A stretch of DNA of 64,000 nucleotides, taken from Labedaea rhizosphaerae (GTDB taxonomy: Bacteria; Actinomycetota; Actinomycetes; Mycobacteriales; Pseudonocardiaceae). A program made the position numbers and the translations under genes. Below the pieces are notes generated by a model, which was not told the DNA's origin, ran no database searches, and was given only the letters and a program-made list of their open reading frames with translations. Of this stretch, positions 42,641 through 53,335 are shown in pieces (position 1 is the stretch's first letter; every line of letters starts with the position of its first letter). The stretch is taken from NCBI RefSeq assembly GCF_004362825.1, contig NZ_SNXZ01000003.1, positions 410,784-474,783 of the forward strand, in the 5' to 3' direction.

Positions 42641-42792
42641 CCCAACGGGGCACACACCCGGCCTCAACGGGGGACACACCCGCTCCGAGCAGGGGACACA
42701 CCCTGCCGGAGCGGGGGACACACCCGACCGGAGTGGGGGACACGCCCGGCCGGAACGGGGGACACACCGGGTCAGAGGGGGGGACACGCGGG
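42641..42792 (-). repeat. Right array of seven contiguous 22-bp repeats, opposite orientation
   Basis: On the minus strand the units read GTGTCCCCC plus a variable centre plus CCGGGY, the same family as the left array. The AC of each GGGGACAC falls at 42652 (variant), 42674, 42696, 42718, 42740, 42762 and 42784, exactly 22 bp apart. The array starts directly at the stop codon of the LAL regulator. Confidence 0.95.
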
Positions 42793-45700
42793 TTAAGCGC
42801 CGTATTCGCGGACCAGTTCCACGCGGGAGCGTAGGCCGGTGCGGCGGTACATGCGGGTGAGCCTTGCCTCGATGGCTTTCTCGGTGACGTGCAGGGCGGC
42901 GGCGGCTTCGGTGTTGGTGGCGCCGGCGGCGATGAGGTCGATCAGCTCCCGGTCGCGGGCGGTCAGGGCGTCTTCGCGCGGCTGGCGCGCGGCCACCCGC
43001 CGCCGGCGCACGTTGTGCTGGTAGAAGTCCTGATAGGACATCGCGGTGCCACGCTCCTTGTTGGCCCGCAACACCGCCAGCAGCACCTGGCCGTGCGCGA
43101 CGTAGTAGCCGTTGCCGACCTCCTCGGCCAGCCGCACCGCACGCTGCGCCGCCTGCTCGTCCGCGGTGAGCGCGGCGTGGCTCAACGACGACGACAACAT
43201 CGCTTGCGGGGTACCGATCACCGTCGCAAGCCGGGCCAGGGTGCGGTCTGTTGCCTCGGCCCCGGCTCGATCGCCCGCCGCGCTCAACGCGTGGCTCAGC
43301 CGGCCCAGCACCAGTTCCCGGCCGGGCAGGTAACCCAGGCGCGCGCACGTGCGGTCGGCCTCGGTCAACCGTGCCACGGCCTCGTCGTTGCGGCCCTCGG
43401 CCAGTTCCATGCCCGCCGCGGCCCACGCGACCAGGTAACCGAAGACCCGCTCGCCGGTGGCGTCCTGGAGCCGGGCGCGGGCCTGGGCCAGCTCGCCGCG
43501 TTGCACGAGCGCCTCGGCGGCGAGGGCGGCCAGCACCTCGTCGATGTACCCGGCTTCGTTGTCCGCCTTGGCGTTCTCGTCGGCGAGGACGACCACCTGC
43601 GTGTGGTTGCCCGCCATGAGCGCCTCGATCGCCGCGGAGAGCCGGGTGAACGAAGGCGGCGGCGTGCGGCGTGCGGCGGGGGCGGCGTTCGACCGCGGGA
43701 GGATCGACAGCTCCGCGGTGTAGAGGTCGCCCCAGGCCAGCGCCTGCCGGGCGGCCACCAGTCGTTCGGTGGGCATCGTGCTGGTGTCGCCCGCGCCGAT
43801 CGCCGCGAGCAACCGCACGCCCGCCGACAACGCGCCTTGTTCCTTCTCGGTGCGCGGTGCGAGCGACGACAACGTCTCCAATGCGTCGTCGAAACGCTGT
43901 TGCAGCAACAGGATCCGGGAGTGCTGCAGTCCTTCCGGGACGGACGGACCCGCGGTCAGGTCGAAGGCCCGGTCGTGCTGGCCGAGCCGGATCATCGAGT
44001 TGATCAGCACGGTGCGCATGGCGCGGCGGGGCGCCTCGTCGTCGGCCGGCAGCAGGGTGAGCGCGCGCCGCGCCGACGTGGCCGCCTCGGCGTAGCGCGA
44101 CATCGCGTAGGACGCCTCGGCATGGGTGGTGCGCGCGCGAACGTCTTCTGTGGACTCCAGCACCGCGGCCGACCAGTCGGCGGCCGCCTCGGGGTCGCCG
44201 GGCAGCACGAGCTCGGCGATCTCGGCGAGTTCGGCCTGCCCGGCGTGCAGCTTGCCGTCGACGCGGGCGCCGAGCAGGTAGCCCGCTAGCCGCCGGTCCT
44301 CGATCGCGATGCCGTCGAGCCGGTCGGCGAGCAGGCGGTCGGCGAGCAGGCGGTGCATAGCAGCTGCGTCCACGGCGGCGTCCATGCCCGCGGCGGCTGC
44401 CTCCGCACGCAACGGGATGTCGATGAACAGACCGCCGTCCGCGGTGGTCGAGACGGCCGCGGCGACGGCCGGCAAGTCCGCTTCGGACAGTCCGAGCGGG
44501 ACGGCCAAGGCCCGGCACTCGGCCATCCGGATGCCCGGCACGGCGGCGATCACGGCGAGCCAGCCGGGTCCGTCAGCAGGCAGCGTGGTGCGCAGCCGCT
44601 CGTCGTCGGCCGCGCGCACGACCCGCAGCAACCTGGCCACAGTGGACGGATCGCCCGCGGTCCGGCGGTGCACCTCGGCCACGGTCTCCTCGGCGAACCG
44701 GCGGCCGAACCGGCGCGACAGCACGACGCCGACCTGTTCCTCGGTCAGCGGTGGCGGCACGACCGTGCGCAACTCCTCGTCGGTGCCCTCCCACACGCTG
44801 CGCAGCAACGCCGCGACGGTGGCCGGGTGACCGGCGGTCCTGCGGTGCACCTCGGCGACCGTTTCCTCGGCGTAGCGGCGGCCGAAGCGCTGGTCGAGCG
44901 CGTCCGCGACCTGCTCGGTGGTCAACGGCTGCAACCGGACCGGTCGCGCCTGTTCCACTGTGGACCGGACCCCGGCCAGCACCAGCGACCAGCCGCCGCC
45001 CGCCCGGTCGGCGAGCAACGTGAGCAGGGCCGTGCCGTCCTCGTCGGCGAGGTCGGCGTCGTCGACGAGCAGGGTCAGCGGCGCGCGGCGGGCGGCGTGG
45101 GACAGCGCGTCGAGCAGGGCGTCGGCCACGGCGATCGGCGCAGGCCGCGCCGATGCCGATCGCGAGTGGGCCACGGCGGCCGCACGACCCAGCACCAAGG
45201 CTGGGATGTCGGCGGACTTGCTCGCCGCGAGGGCGCTCACCAACCCGGCCGCGAGCGGCGTCCGGCCTGCGTGGACGAGCAGTCCACCGCGTTCGGCGAG
45301 ACCGCGCAGCACCGTGCTGCGGCCACTGCCGGGCGCGCCGAGCAGGGCGACCACCGGCACGCCACCGGCCAGCACTTCGTCCACTGTGGCCGGTGCGGGC
45401 GCGGCGACGGAGGTGAGTTCCGCGCGCCGGACGCCGAGCTGGGTGCGGTGGCGGCTGCCGGTGTCGGCGAGCAGCCAGCTGACCCGGCGCTTGACGAACG
45501 CCTCGGTGCGCTCGACGACCGTGGCGATCGACGCGTTGGACAGGCCCGCCGCGATGAGGTCGCCGATCAGCTCGGCCACCCGGTCGCGATCCGGCGCACC
45601 GCCCGCGCGCAGTTCCCACAGCGTCGCGCCCAGTTGCGCGAACCCGGCCTGTGCCGCGGCCACCACGTCCTCGTCACCGGTGACCCGGCCGACGGCGAGC

Positions 45701-47394
45701 CTGGTGCGGGCCAGTTCGAAGGGCAGCTGGAGTTCTTCGGCGAGGGCGAGCGCGGCGTCGAGGTCGGCCGGGCCGGCCGCGCCGACCTCGATGGCCGAGC
45801 GCAGGGCGATCAGCCGGGTGAAGCCGGACGGGTCGCGTTCGGCGTCGGCGGTCAGCTCGTCGAGCATGGCCTTGGCGCGCACGGTCATGCCCGCGCGCCG
45901 CATGCACGTGACGAGGCGGCCGAGCACCAACTCGCGGTGCCTGCGCCAGCCGGTCTCACGCATCCAGGCCAGCGTGGCGGAAAGCCGGTGCGCGCCTTCC
46001 TGCGGACGGCCGAGCAGCGCGTCCAGCCCGGCGGCCGCCCACGTGCTGAGCACGCGCATGCCCGGCTGGTCGGGCGGGACGGCGACGTCCTCCAGCCAGC
46101 TGCGCGCGACCGTCGGCTTTCCCATGGACAGCAACACTTCCGCGGCGATCGCCGCGGATTCCTCCGCGGTGCACAACGCGTGCGCGCCGCGGTTGGTCAG
46201 CCGGTCGCGGGTCGCGATGGCGAGCGCGTCGTCCCACCGGCCGCCGAGCCACGCGGCCAGCGCGGGCCGGCCTTCGGCCAGGAAGTGGCCGCCGGGCCAC
46301 GCGGGCTGGTCGCCGTGATCGGCGGACCGGTCGGCGGCCATGTCGTCGGCGGGATCGCCACCGGAGCCCGCCAGCGTCAGCAGTTCGCTGCGCAGCCAAC
46401 GGGAACCCTCCGGCTCCACGGCGGGCAGGCGTTCCACATCGGACAGTGCGGCGTCCAGGCCGGCGGTGAGCAGAGTCGCGCGGGTGCGCAGCGGGACGGT
46501 CGGCGCGCCGATCTGGCGGGCGGGCAGCTTGGCGATCGCGGTCCAGTCGCCCACCGAGGCCCAGTGGCGTGCGGCTTTGGCGGTCAGCGCCCGTTCCTCG
46601 GCGATCGGGTGGCCGGGGCGGGCGAAGCCGTGCAGCTGCGCGGCGAGCCGGTCGGTGAGGCGGCCGTCGAGCGGCAGTTCGCTGAGCGCGTGACCGGCCC
46701 GCAGCGCGCAGCCGGTGAGCGTGTCGGTGCCCGCTCCCAGCTCGGCGTGCTGCATGTCGGCCCGCAGCCACGCGGGCACGGCGGCGGCCAGCCCAGCGAG
46801 CACCGCGGGCGGCTGGTCGTGTTCGGCGTCGGCCGCGCCGAGCACCAGCGGGTGTTCCGGGGGCAGGGCGAGGACGTGGCCGGGGTCGAAGACGGCGACG
46901 TCGCCGATGACCCGGACCGCGCCCGCGCGTTGCGCGGCGGCGAGCACGGCCTGCACCACGCCGGGCAGGCCGCCGGTCGCCTCGTGCAACGCGCGCGCGG
47001 CCTCGCGGCCCATCGGCAAGGTGAGGATCTCGGCGGCGAGTTCGGCGGTCGCCGCGAGGTCCAGCGGGTCGAGGGTGAGACCGGTCCCGCGCCCTTCCAC
47101 GACCGTGCACACGGCAGGGGCGCCGCGACGAGCCAGCACGTCGGTCGCGGCGGCGTCGAGCAGGTGGGCGTCGTCGACGATGAGGGGCCGGTCGGCGGCG
47201 CGGACGAGCTCACGCGCGGTCCAGCCGGGAATGCCGCGACCCGGCGCGGCCCGCACGACGACGGCACCGGGCACGCGTTCGGCCAGCCGCGCCACCACCC
47301 ACGACCGGCCCGCACCGCGTCGACCAGCCAGAACCGCGCCATCGGCGGTCAACGCGGCCACCAGCCGGTCGAGCACCTCCTGGCGGTTGGTCAT
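42793..47394 (-). CDS. Giant tandem LAL (LuxR-type ATPase) regulator
   Basis: 1533 residues, about 1.7 times a usual LAL protein, and built as two in a row. Half 1: P-loop GRRGAGRS (24-31), Walker B PLIVDDAHLLD (70-80), helical repeats, and a recognisable LuxR helix-turn-helix at about 605-650 (LIAAGLSNASIATVVERTE, VKRRVSWLL). Half 2: P-loop GAPGSGRST near 690, Walker B LLVDDADLAD, TPR-like helices, and the C-terminal helix-turn-helix (LTARDRELIDLIAAG, KAIEARLTRMYRRTG, about 1470-1530). Both P-loops have Arg for Lys. A 59-residue segment is duplicated in half 2. ATG 47394 precedes the first P-loop by the expected distance. Targets unknown. Confidence 0.88.
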   Translation of the reverse strand: MTNRQEVLDRLVAALTADGAVLAGRRGAGRSWVVARLAERVPGAVVVRAAPGRGIPGWTARELVRAADRPLIVDDAHLLDAAATDVLARRGAPAVCTVVEGRGTGLTLDPLDLAATAELAAEILTLPMGREAARALHEATGGLPGVVQAVLAAAQRAGAVRVIGDVAVFDPGHVLALPPEHPLVLGAADAEHDQPPAVLAGLAAAVPAWLRADMQHAELGAGTDTLTGCALRAGHALSELPLDGRLTDRLAAQLHGFARPGHPIAEERALTAKAARHWASVGDWTAIAKLPARQIGAPTVPLRTRATLLTAGLDAALSDVERLPAVEPEGSRWLRSELLTLAGSGGDPADDMAADRSADHGDQPAWPGGHFLAEGRPALAAWLGGRWDDALAIATRDRLTNRGAHALCTAEESAAIAAEVLLSMGKPTVARSWLEDVAVPPDQPGMRVLSTWAAAGLDALLGRPQEGAHRLSATLAWMRETGWRRHRELVLGRLVTCMRRAGMTVRAKAMLDELTADAERDPSGFTRLIALRSAIEVGAAGPADLDAALALAEELQLPFELARTRLAVGRVTGDEDVVAAAQAGFAQLGATLWELRAGGAPDRDRVAELIGDLIAAGLSNASIATVVERTEAFVKRRVSWLLADTGSRHRTQLGVRRAELTSVAAPAPATVDEVLAGGVPVVALLGAPGSGRSTVLRGLAERGGLLVHAGRTPLAAGLVSALAASKSADIPALVLGRAAAVAHSRSASARPAPIAVADALLDALSHAARRAPLTLLVDDADLADEDGTALLTLLADRAGGGWSLVLAGVRSTVEQARPVRLQPLTTEQVADALDQRFGRRYAEETVAEVHRRTAGHPATVAALLRSVWEGTDEELRTVVPPPLTEEQVGVVLSRRFGRRFAEETVAEVHRRTAGDPSTVARLLRVVRAADDERLRTTLPADGPGWLAVIAAVPGIRMAECRALAVPLGLSEADLPAVAAAVSTTADGGLFIDIPLRAEAAAAGMDAAVDAAAMHRLLADRLLADRLDGIAIEDRRLAGYLLGARVDGKLHAGQAELAEIAELVLPGDPEAAADWSAAVLESTEDVRARTTHAEASYAMSRYAEAATSARRALTLLPADDEAPRRAMRTVLINSMIRLGQHDRAFDLTAGPSVPEGLQHSRILLLQQRFDDALETLSSLAPRTEKEQGALSAGVRLLAAIGAGDTSTMPTERLVAARQALAWGDLYTAELSILPRSNAAPAARRTPPPSFTRLSAAIEALMAGNHTQVVVLADENAKADNEAGYIDEVLAALAAEALVQRGELAQARARLQDATGERVFGYLVAWAAAGMELAEGRNDEAVARLTEADRTCARLGYLPGRELVLGRLSHALSAAGDRAGAEATDRTLARLATVIGTPQAMLSSSLSHAALTADEQAAQRAVRLAEEVGNGYYVAHGQVLLAVLRANKERGTAMSYQDFYQHNVRRRRVAARQPREDALTARDRELIDLIAAGATNTEAAAALHVTEKAIEARLTRMYRRTGLRSRVELVREYGA
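44577..44930 (-). repeat. Tandem 59-codon duplication inside LAL gene
   Basis: Two adjacent segments encode LTTEQVADALDQRFGRRYAE and LTEEQVGVVLSRRFGRRFAE, both followed by ETVAEVHRRTAG and about 25 further similar residues. The offset of 177 bp keeps the frame. Confidence 0.85.
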
Positions 47395-47635
47395 CCGGTC
47401 CCCTGCGGTATGTGGAGCTGTGGATGGCTTGCGGTCACCAAGCGGACGACAAGCGCCCTTACTCAACGCGCGACGGCGCGCGCGGTTACCCCCGAAGCGA
47501 TCATGGCCTGCGGTCCGTTCGAGCGGTGATGGCTGTTCAACCCACTTGCCGGACAAACCGGCCAAGTGACCCGGCCGTGATTACGCGCCGGAACCGCGGG
47601 CGGTTCAGGCGCGCAAGAAGAAAAGGAGTGGCGGC

Positions 47636-48706
47636 CTAGGTCAACGCGGTCAGCAGGTCGGCGACCAGGTCGGCCGGATCCTCGACGCCGCACGACAACC
47701 GCACCAACCCGTCGGGCACCGGGTCGCCCCACTGGGCGCGGCGGTCCGCCGTCGTGTGCAGGCCGCCGAAGCTGGTGGCCGGGGCGATCAGGCGGCTGCG
47801 CGCCACCATCGAGGCCACCGCTTCCTCGCTCACCAGCTCGAACGTGATCACACCGTTGAACCGCCGCATCTGGCGGCTCGCGATCTCGTGGGCCGGGTCG
47901 GACGACGCGCCGGGCCAGCGCAGGCCGGTCACCGCCGGGTGGTCGCGGAGGGCTTCGTGGACGGTGGCGGCGTTCGCCGCCTGCCGGGCCAGGCGCAGGT
48001 CGAGGGTGCCGAGCCCGCGGTGGGCCAGCCACGCCTCGAACGGCCCCGGCACCGCACCGCCCACGGTCCGCTCGTCACGCAGGCGCGCGGCCAGCTCGGC
48101 CGACGCCGTCGACACGTGGCCGAGCACCACGTCGCTGTGCCCCGCCAGTGCCTTGGTGTCGCTTGCCACCACCAGGTCCGCGCCCAGCGCCAACGGCTGC
48201 TGGCCCAGCGGCGTCGCCGTGGTGTTGTCGACCGCCACCAACGCCCCGGCCGCGTGGGCCAGCGCGGTGATCGCGGCGATGTCGCACACGTCGAGGCCGG
48301 GGTTCGAGGGGGTCTCCAGCAGGACCAGCCGGGCGCCTTCGACATCCGCGGCGGTCCACGGGCCGGCGGTCGGACGCGACCGGACGGCCAAGCCGGGCAC
48401 CTCACCCGCGTGGCGGCGCGCCAGGTAGTAGCCGTCGGACGGGACGACCACCGTGTCGCCGGGCGCGGTCAGCACCCGCAGCGTCGTCGCGATCGCCGCC
48501 ATGCCGGAGGCGAAGAGCACGCACTCGCCACCGTCGAGCGAACCGATGGCCGCTTCCAGCTCACGCCACGCGGGGTTGCCAGCCCGGCCGTAGAAGTCGG
48601 CGCCGCCGAGGTGGAACGCGGACGCGAGCACTGGTTGCGGGGCGATCGGGTCGCCCGTGGCCACGTCACGGCCGGCGTGCACGACCTTGGTGCCGTCGCC
48701 GGTCAT
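47636..48706 (-). CDS. Cystathionine gamma-lyase/synthase family PLP enzyme
   Basis: 356 residues of the Cys/Met metabolism PLP family. The Schiff-base Lys is in [32 protein letters not shown] and [11 protein letters not shown] are the other cofactor contacts. It is a little shorter than typical members (375-400). Lyase (cystathionine or homocysteine to cysteine plus 2-oxobutyrate) is more likely than synthase, but sequence alone cannot settle it. ATG 48706 overlaps the gpsA stop as ATGA, giving a plsC-gpsA-lyase operon. The 241 bp downstream, before the LAL start, hold no gene. Confidence 0.88.
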   Translation of the reverse strand: MTGDGTKVVHAGRDVATGDPIAPQPVLASAFHLGGADFYGRAGNPAWRELEAAIGSLDGGECVLFASGMAAIATTLRVLTAPGDTVVVPSDGYYLARRHAGEVPGLAVRSRPTAGPWTAADVEGARLVLLETPSNPGLDVCDIAAITALAHAAGALVAVDNTTATPLGQQPLALGADLVVASDTKALAGHSDVVLGHVSTASAELAARLRDERTVGGAVPGPFEAWLAHRGLGTLDLRLARQAANAATVHEALRDHPAVTGLRWPGASSDPAHEIASRQMRRFNGVITFELVSEEAVASMVARSRLIAPATSFGGLHTTADRRAQWGDPVPDGLVRLSCGVEDPADLVADLLTALT

Positions 48707-49704
48707 CGTTCCGGCTTGGTCTTGCGGCCGATCAGGTCGGCGCCGAGCTCACGCGGGTCGCCGCCGTCGTGGCAGATGCGGTGCACGACCTCGGTGATCG
48801 GCATCTCGACGCCGTGGCGCACGGCGAGGTCGCGGATCGACGAGCACGACTTCACGCCCTCGGCGACCTGCCCGTGCGCGGCCTCCTGGGCCTCGGCGAT
48901 CGACTTGCCCTTGCCCAGCAGCTCACCGAAGGTCCGGTTGCGCGACAGCGACGACGAGCACGTCGCCACCAGGTCGCCCAGCCCGGCGAGCCCGGAGAAC
49001 GTCAACGGGTGCGCGCCCAGCTGGGCCCCGAGCCGGGTGGTCTCGGCCAGGCCGCGGGTGATCAGGGTGGCGACCGTGTTCGCGCCGAGGCCCATGCCGA
49101 CGGCGATCCCGCACGACAGGGCGATGACGTTCTTGCACGCGCCACCGAGCTCGCAGCCGACCAGGTCGGTGTTGGTGTACGGGCGGAAGTAGCCGGTGGT
49201 CGAGGCGTGCTGCAGCTCGACGGCCCGCTCGTGGTCGGTGCACGCGATGACCGTCGCGGTCGGCTGGCGGTCGGCGATCTCGCGGGCCAGGTTGGGCCCG
49301 GAGACCACCGCCACCTGGTGCTCCGGCACCCCGGCGACCTCGGTGATCACCTCGCTCATCCGCTTGAGCGTGTGCAGTTCCACGCCCTTGGCCAGGCTGA
49401 CCAGGGTGACCCCGGCAGGCAGCAGCGGCGCCCACTTGGCGAGGTTCTCCCGCAGGTGCTGGCTCGGCACGGCCAGCACGACCGCCTCGGCGTCGGCCAG
49501 GGCCGCCGATGCGTCCGAAGTGGACGTCAGGTTGTCCGGCAACCGCACGTCGGGCAGCCGGTCCGGGTTGACGTGCTCGCGGCCGATCGTCTCGGCGAGC
49601 TCCGGCTTGCGCGCCCACAGCACCACGTCGCGACCGGCGTCGGCGAGCACCTTGGCGTAGGTGGTGCCCCAGGCCCCGGCGCCGAGCACCGCGATCCGCT
49701 GCAT
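48703..49704 (-). CDS. gpsA: NAD(P)-dependent glycerol-3-phosphate dehydrogenase
   Basis: 333 residues. Makes sn-glycerol-3-phosphate from dihydroxyacetone phosphate for phospholipids. Rossmann motif [17 protein letters not shown] at the N terminus, catalytic Lys in [13 protein letters not shown], and the 3' phosphate-site [20 protein letters not shown]. It lies between plsC, which uses its product after the first acylation, and the PLP lyase, with one-base and four-base overlaps. Corresponds to Rv2982c (gpdA2). Confidence 0.96.
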   Translation of the reverse strand: MQRIAVLGAGAWGTTYAKVLADAGRDVVLWARKPELAETIGREHVNPDRLPDVRLPDNLTSTSDASAALADAEAVVLAVPSQHLRENLAKWAPLLPAGVTLVSLAKGVELHTLKRMSEVITEVAGVPEHQVAVVSGPNLAREIADRQPTATVIACTDHERAVELQHASTTGYFRPYTNTDLVGCELGGACKNVIALSCGIAVGMGLGANTVATLITRGLAETTRLGAQLGAHPLTFSGLAGLGDLVATCSSSLSRNRTFGELLGKGKSIAEAQEAAHGQVAEGVKSCSSIRDLAVRHGVEMPITEVVHRICHDGGDPRELGADLIGRKTKPER

Positions 49705-50411
49705 CAGCCGGTCCGCTTCGGCTTGTAGAACTCGGTCGGCGCCGCCTCGCCGCGCGCCTCGGCGACCAGGTCGCGGATGCGGATCATGATCTCGTGGGTC
49801 ATCTCGCGCAGCAGCTGCGTGGTGATCTCCTTGCCCTGGAAGCGGGCGAGGTCGACCGGCTCACCGACGATGATGGTGACCTTCTTGCGCGGGAACGGCC
49901 TGAACTTCTTCGTGTAGCCGTTGAGGATGTCCTGGGTGCCCCAGCGCGCCACCGGGATCACCGGCGCGCCGGTCTCCAGCGCGAGGCGGGCCGCGCCGGT
50001 GCGCCCGGTCATCGGCCAGCCCGTCGGGTCCTTGGTGATCGTGCCCTCGGGGTAGATCACCACGAACTTGCCCTCGTCCACCGCGGCGATCGCGTCGCGC
50101 AGGCTGGCCTTGGCGTCGGTGGTGCCCCGGTAGACCGGGATGCCGCCGCAGCCCTTGAGCAGCGCGCCGAAGAGCGGCACCTTGAACAGCGAGTCCTTGG
50201 CCATGAAGCGCGGCACCCGCTTGTTGCGGTGCACGAACACCCCGTCGATCGGTGGATCCAGGTGCGACACGTGGTTCATCGCGAAGATCACGCCGCCCTC
50301 GGCGGGGATGTGTTCCATGCCCTTCTCGCTGCGCTTGCCCAGCGCGGAGATCGGGTAGAACAACACGGCGCCCAGCCGGATCCAGAAATCGCTCTTCTCG
50401 CGCTTCGCCAC
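49704..50411 (-). CDS. plsC: 1-acyl-sn-glycerol-3-phosphate acyltransferase
   Basis: 235 residues. Adds the second acyl chain in phosphatidic acid synthesis. Catalytic motif NHVSHLD (H-x4-D) near residue 50, glycerol-phosphate block [13 protein letters not shown], and YPEGTIT. An N-terminal hydrophobic segment [10 protein letters not shown] anchors it to the membrane. GTG 50411 follows GGGAGGGCGTGG. The open frame continues far upstream, but only this start matches the family. It leads the plsC-gpsA operon and shares a 58-bp promoter with divergent cofC. Confidence 0.94.
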   Translation of the reverse strand: MAKREKSDFWIRLGAVLFYPISALGKRSEKGMEHIPAEGGVIFAMNHVSHLDPPIDGVFVHRNKRVPRFMAKDSLFKVPLFGALLKGCGGIPVYRGTTDAKASLRDAIAAVDEGKFVVIYPEGTITKDPTGWPMTGRTGAARLALETGAPVIPVARWGTQDILNGYTKKFRPFPRKKVTIIVGEPVDLARFQGKEITTQLLREMTHEIMIRIRDLVAEARGEAAPTEFYKPKRTG

Positions 50412-50469
50412 CCACGCCCTCCCTAGGTCCTGGTCAGGGTACCGGCGGTGCATCGGGGAGGATGGACCC

Positions 50470-51108
50470 GTGGACGCCTGCCTGGATCTCGTGGTGCCGA
50501 TGAAGCGGCTGGACCGCGCGAAGTCGCGGCTGCGCGGCGCCGTGCCCGGCGGCTCCGGCCGGCACGTGGAGCTGGCGCTGGCGTTGCTGCTCGACACCGT
50601 GACCGCGGCCCGGGCCGCCGACGGCGTGCGGTCGGTGCTGGTGGTCTGCGAGGACGAACGCGTTCCGGTGGCGTTGCGTGGGACCGGGGTGGACGTGGTC
50701 GACGAGCGCGGCCTGCCCGGCCTCAACGAGGCGCTCGCCTTCGGCGCCCGGCTGCTGGGCGAGGACGGCCACGTCGGCGCGTTGCAGGCCGACCTGCCCG
50801 CCCTGCGCCCGGTGGAACTCGCCGCCGCGATCGCGCAAGCGGGTGGCGCGCGGGCGTTCTGCCCGGACAAGGAGGGCACCGGCACCACGCTGCTGCTCGC
50901 CGGGATCGGCGAGGCGCTGGACCCGCGGTTCGGTCCCGGTTCCGCGGCCGCGCACGCGGGCACCGGCGCCGTCGCGGTCGGCGTCGGCACACCGGGGCTG
51001 CGCTGCGACGTGGACACCGCCGAAGACCTCGAAGCCGCATGTCAGCTGGGGGTCGGCGACCGGACCGCGGCACTGGTCTGCGCGAGCGCGCAGAGTTCAC
51101 CCGGTTGA
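50470..51108 (+). CDS. cofC: Phospho(enol)pyruvate/lactate guanylyltransferase for F420
   Basis: 212 residues. Activates phosphoenolpyruvate (mycobacterial FbiD type) or 2-phospho-L-lactate with GTP in coenzyme F420 synthesis. [16 protein letters not shown] is the nucleotide-binding loop, QADLPALRP the metal-binding Asp motif, and [12 protein letters not shown] the acceptor-site block. GTG 50470 follows GGGGAGGA. The next gene is ppk, as in Rv2983-Rv2984. The other F420 genes (fbiAB, fbiC) are not in the window. Confidence 0.93.
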   Translation: MDACLDLVVPMKRLDRAKSRLRGAVPGGSGRHVELALALLLDTVTAARAADGVRSVLVVCEDERVPVALRGTGVDVVDERGLPGLNEALAFGARLLGEDGHVGALQADLPALRPVELAAAIAQAGGARAFCPDKEGTGTTLLLAGIGEALDPRFGPGSAAAHAGTGAVAVGVGTPGLRCDVDTAEDLEAACQLGVGDRTAALVCASAQSSPG

Positions 51109-51148
51109 CCTTGATCGGCGCACGCATGCGGGCCCGGGATCAGGGACA

Positions 51149-53332
51149 ATGGCCCGCGTGAGCATCGAGTCGAGCGAAGAGCAGAGCCCTGCGCGTGCCG
51201 CGGCCCACGCAGACGGCGCACGGGTGCCCTCGGCGCCGCCCGCGGCAACCGCCGCGGCGCCGGACACCGATCTGCCCGACGACCGGTACATCAACCGGGA
51301 ACTGTCCTGGTTGGACTTCAACGCCAGAGTGCTCGCGCTGGCCGAGGACGCCTCCCAGCCGCTGCTGGAGCGGGCGAAGTTCCTCGCCATCTTCGCTTCG
51401 AACCTCGACGAGTTCTACATGGTGCGGGTCGCGGGCCTCAAGCGCCGCGACGAGACCGGCCTGTCCGTGCGCAGTGCCGACGGGCTCACCCCACGGGAGC
51501 AGCTCGACTACATCTCCAAGCGCAACCAGGAACTGGTCGAGCAGCACTCGCGGGCCTTCGCCGACCGCATCCGCCCCGAGCTCGCCGCCAAGGGCATCCA
51601 GCTGATCAAGTGGACGGACCTGACCGACGACCAGCGCGGGCGGCTTTCCCGTTATTTCAACGAACAGATCTTCCCGGTGCTCACCCCGCTGGCCGTCGAC
51701 CCCGGGCACCCGTTCCCCTACATCTCCAACCTCTCGCTGAACCTGGCCGTGACCGTGCGCGACCCGGAGGGCGGTACCGAACGCTTCGCCCGGGTGAAGG
51801 TGCCCGACAACGTGCCCAGGCTGATCGCCGTGGACGGCGACCCGCGCGCCCAGGGCACGCGCAGCGCCACGTTCCTGCAACTGGAGAACCTGATCGCGGC
51901 CCACCTCGACCGGCTCTTCACCGGCATGGACATCCAGGAGGTGCACGCGTTCCGGGTCACCCGCAACGCCGACCTGGAGGTCGAGGAGGACCGCGACGAG
52001 GACCTGTTGCAGGCGCTGGAACGCGAGCTGGCGCAGCGCCGGTTCGGCCCGCCGGTGCGGCTCGAGGTCGCCGACGACATGAGCGACCACGTGCTCGAGC
52101 TGTTACTGCGGGAGCTGGAGGTCGACCCGAACGACGTCGTCGTCGTGCACGGCCCGCTCGACCTCTCGTGCCTGTGGCAGCTCTACAGCGTCGACCGCAA
52201 GGACCTGAAGGATCCGCCGTTCGTGCCGGCGACGCACCCGGCGTTCGCCGACCGGGAGACCCCGCGCAGCGTGTTCGCGACCCTGCGCGAGGGCGACGTG
52301 CTCGTGCACCACCCGTACGACTCGTTCTCCACGAGCGTGCAACGGTTCATCGAGCAGGCGGCGAGCGACCCGAAGGTGCTCGCGATCAAGCAGACGCTCT
52401 ACCGCACCTCGGGTGACTCGCCGATCGTCGAGGCGCTCGTGGACGCGGCCGAGGCGGGCAAGCAGGTCGTGGCGCTGGTGGAGATCAAGGCGCGCTTCGA
52501 CGAGCAGGCCAACATCAAGTGGGCGCGTGCGCTGGAGAAGGCGGGCGTGCACGTGGTGTACGGGTTGGTGGGGTTGAAGACCCACTGCAAGACCGCGCTC
52601 GTGGTGCGCCAGGAGGGCTCCACCATCAAGCGGTACTGCCACATCGGCACGGGCAACTACAACCCGAAGACCGCCCGGCTCTATGAGGACGTCGGCCTGC
52701 TCACCGCCGAGCCGGCGATCGGCGCCGACCTCACCGACCTGTTCAACGCGCTCACCGGGTACGCGCGCCAGGAGTCCTACCGCCGGATCCTGGTGGCACC
52801 GGACGGCGTGCGGCGCGGGATCGTCGACCGGATCAACGACGAGATCGAGATGGCGTTGGCGGGCCGGGAGTCCGGCGTGCGGATGAAGGTCAACTCGTTG
52901 GTGGACGAGCAGGTCATCGACGCGCTGTACCGGGCGTCGCAGGCCGGCGTGCGGGTCGAGGTCGTGGTGCGCGGGATCTGCGCGCTCAAGCCGGGGATCG
53001 AAGGCCTCAGCGAGAACATCCACGTCCGCTCGATCCTCGGCCGGTTCCTCGAGCACTCGCGGGTCTTCCACTTCGTCGGCGCGGACGAGTACTGGATCGG
53101 CAGCGCGGACATGATGCACCGCAACCTCGACCGCCGCGTCGAGGTGTGCGTGCAGGTGAGTGACCCGCGGCTGACCGCACAATTGGACGACATGTTGGAA
53201 TCCGCGCTGGATCCCGCGACCCGCTGCTGGGTCCTGGACGGCAACGGCGAGTGGGAACCCTCGCCCAGTGGTGAGTCGACGGTGCGCGACCACCAGGTGC
53301 AATTGCTGGCCGCCCACCGCGCGAAAGGCTGA
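51149..53332 (+). CDS. ppk: Polyphosphate kinase 1
   Basis: 727 residues. Reversible transfer of ATP gamma-phosphate to polyphosphate. A Pro/Ala-rich extension of about 45 residues precedes the N domain ([17 protein letters not shown]). The two phospholipase-D-like halves carry the phosphorylated His in [19 protein letters not shown] and the second motif [19 protein letters not shown] 51149 is preferred, with AGGGA close upstream; GTG 51158 is an alternative. The next start is 4 bp after the stop. Confidence 0.96.
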   Translation: MARVSIESSEEQSPARAAAHADGARVPSAPPAATAAAPDTDLPDDRYINRELSWLDFNARVLALAEDASQPLLERAKFLAIFASNLDEFYMVRVAGLKRRDETGLSVRSADGLTPREQLDYISKRNQELVEQHSRAFADRIRPELAAKGIQLIKWTDLTDDQRGRLSRYFNEQIFPVLTPLAVDPGHPFPYISNLSLNLAVTVRDPEGGTERFARVKVPDNVPRLIAVDGDPRAQGTRSATFLQLENLIAAHLDRLFTGMDIQEVHAFRVTRNADLEVEEDRDEDLLQALERELAQRRFGPPVRLEVADDMSDHVLELLLRELEVDPNDVVVVHGPLDLSCLWQLYSVDRKDLKDPPFVPATHPAFADRETPRSVFATLREGDVLVHHPYDSFSTSVQRFIEQAASDPKVLAIKQTLYRTSGDSPIVEALVDAAEAGKQVVALVEIKARFDEQANIKWARALEKAGVHVVYGLVGLKTHCKTALVVRQEGSTIKRYCHIGTGNYNPKTARLYEDVGLLTAEPAIGADLTDLFNALTGYARQESYRRILVAPDGVRRGIVDRINDEIEMALAGRESGVRMKVNSLVDEQVIDALYRASQAGVRVEVVVRGICALKPGIEGLSENIHVRSILGRFLEHSRVFHFVGADEYWIGSADMMHRNLDRRVEVCVQVSDPRLTAQLDDMLESALDPATRCWVLDGNGEWEPSPSGESTVRDHQVQLLAAHRAKG

Positions 53333-53335
53333 TCC

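Noticed and set aside
37167-47394. Antibiotic biosynthetic gene cluster
   Set aside because: Exporter plus SARP and LAL regulators are suggestive, but no synthase, NRPS, PKS or tailoring enzymes are present in the interval.
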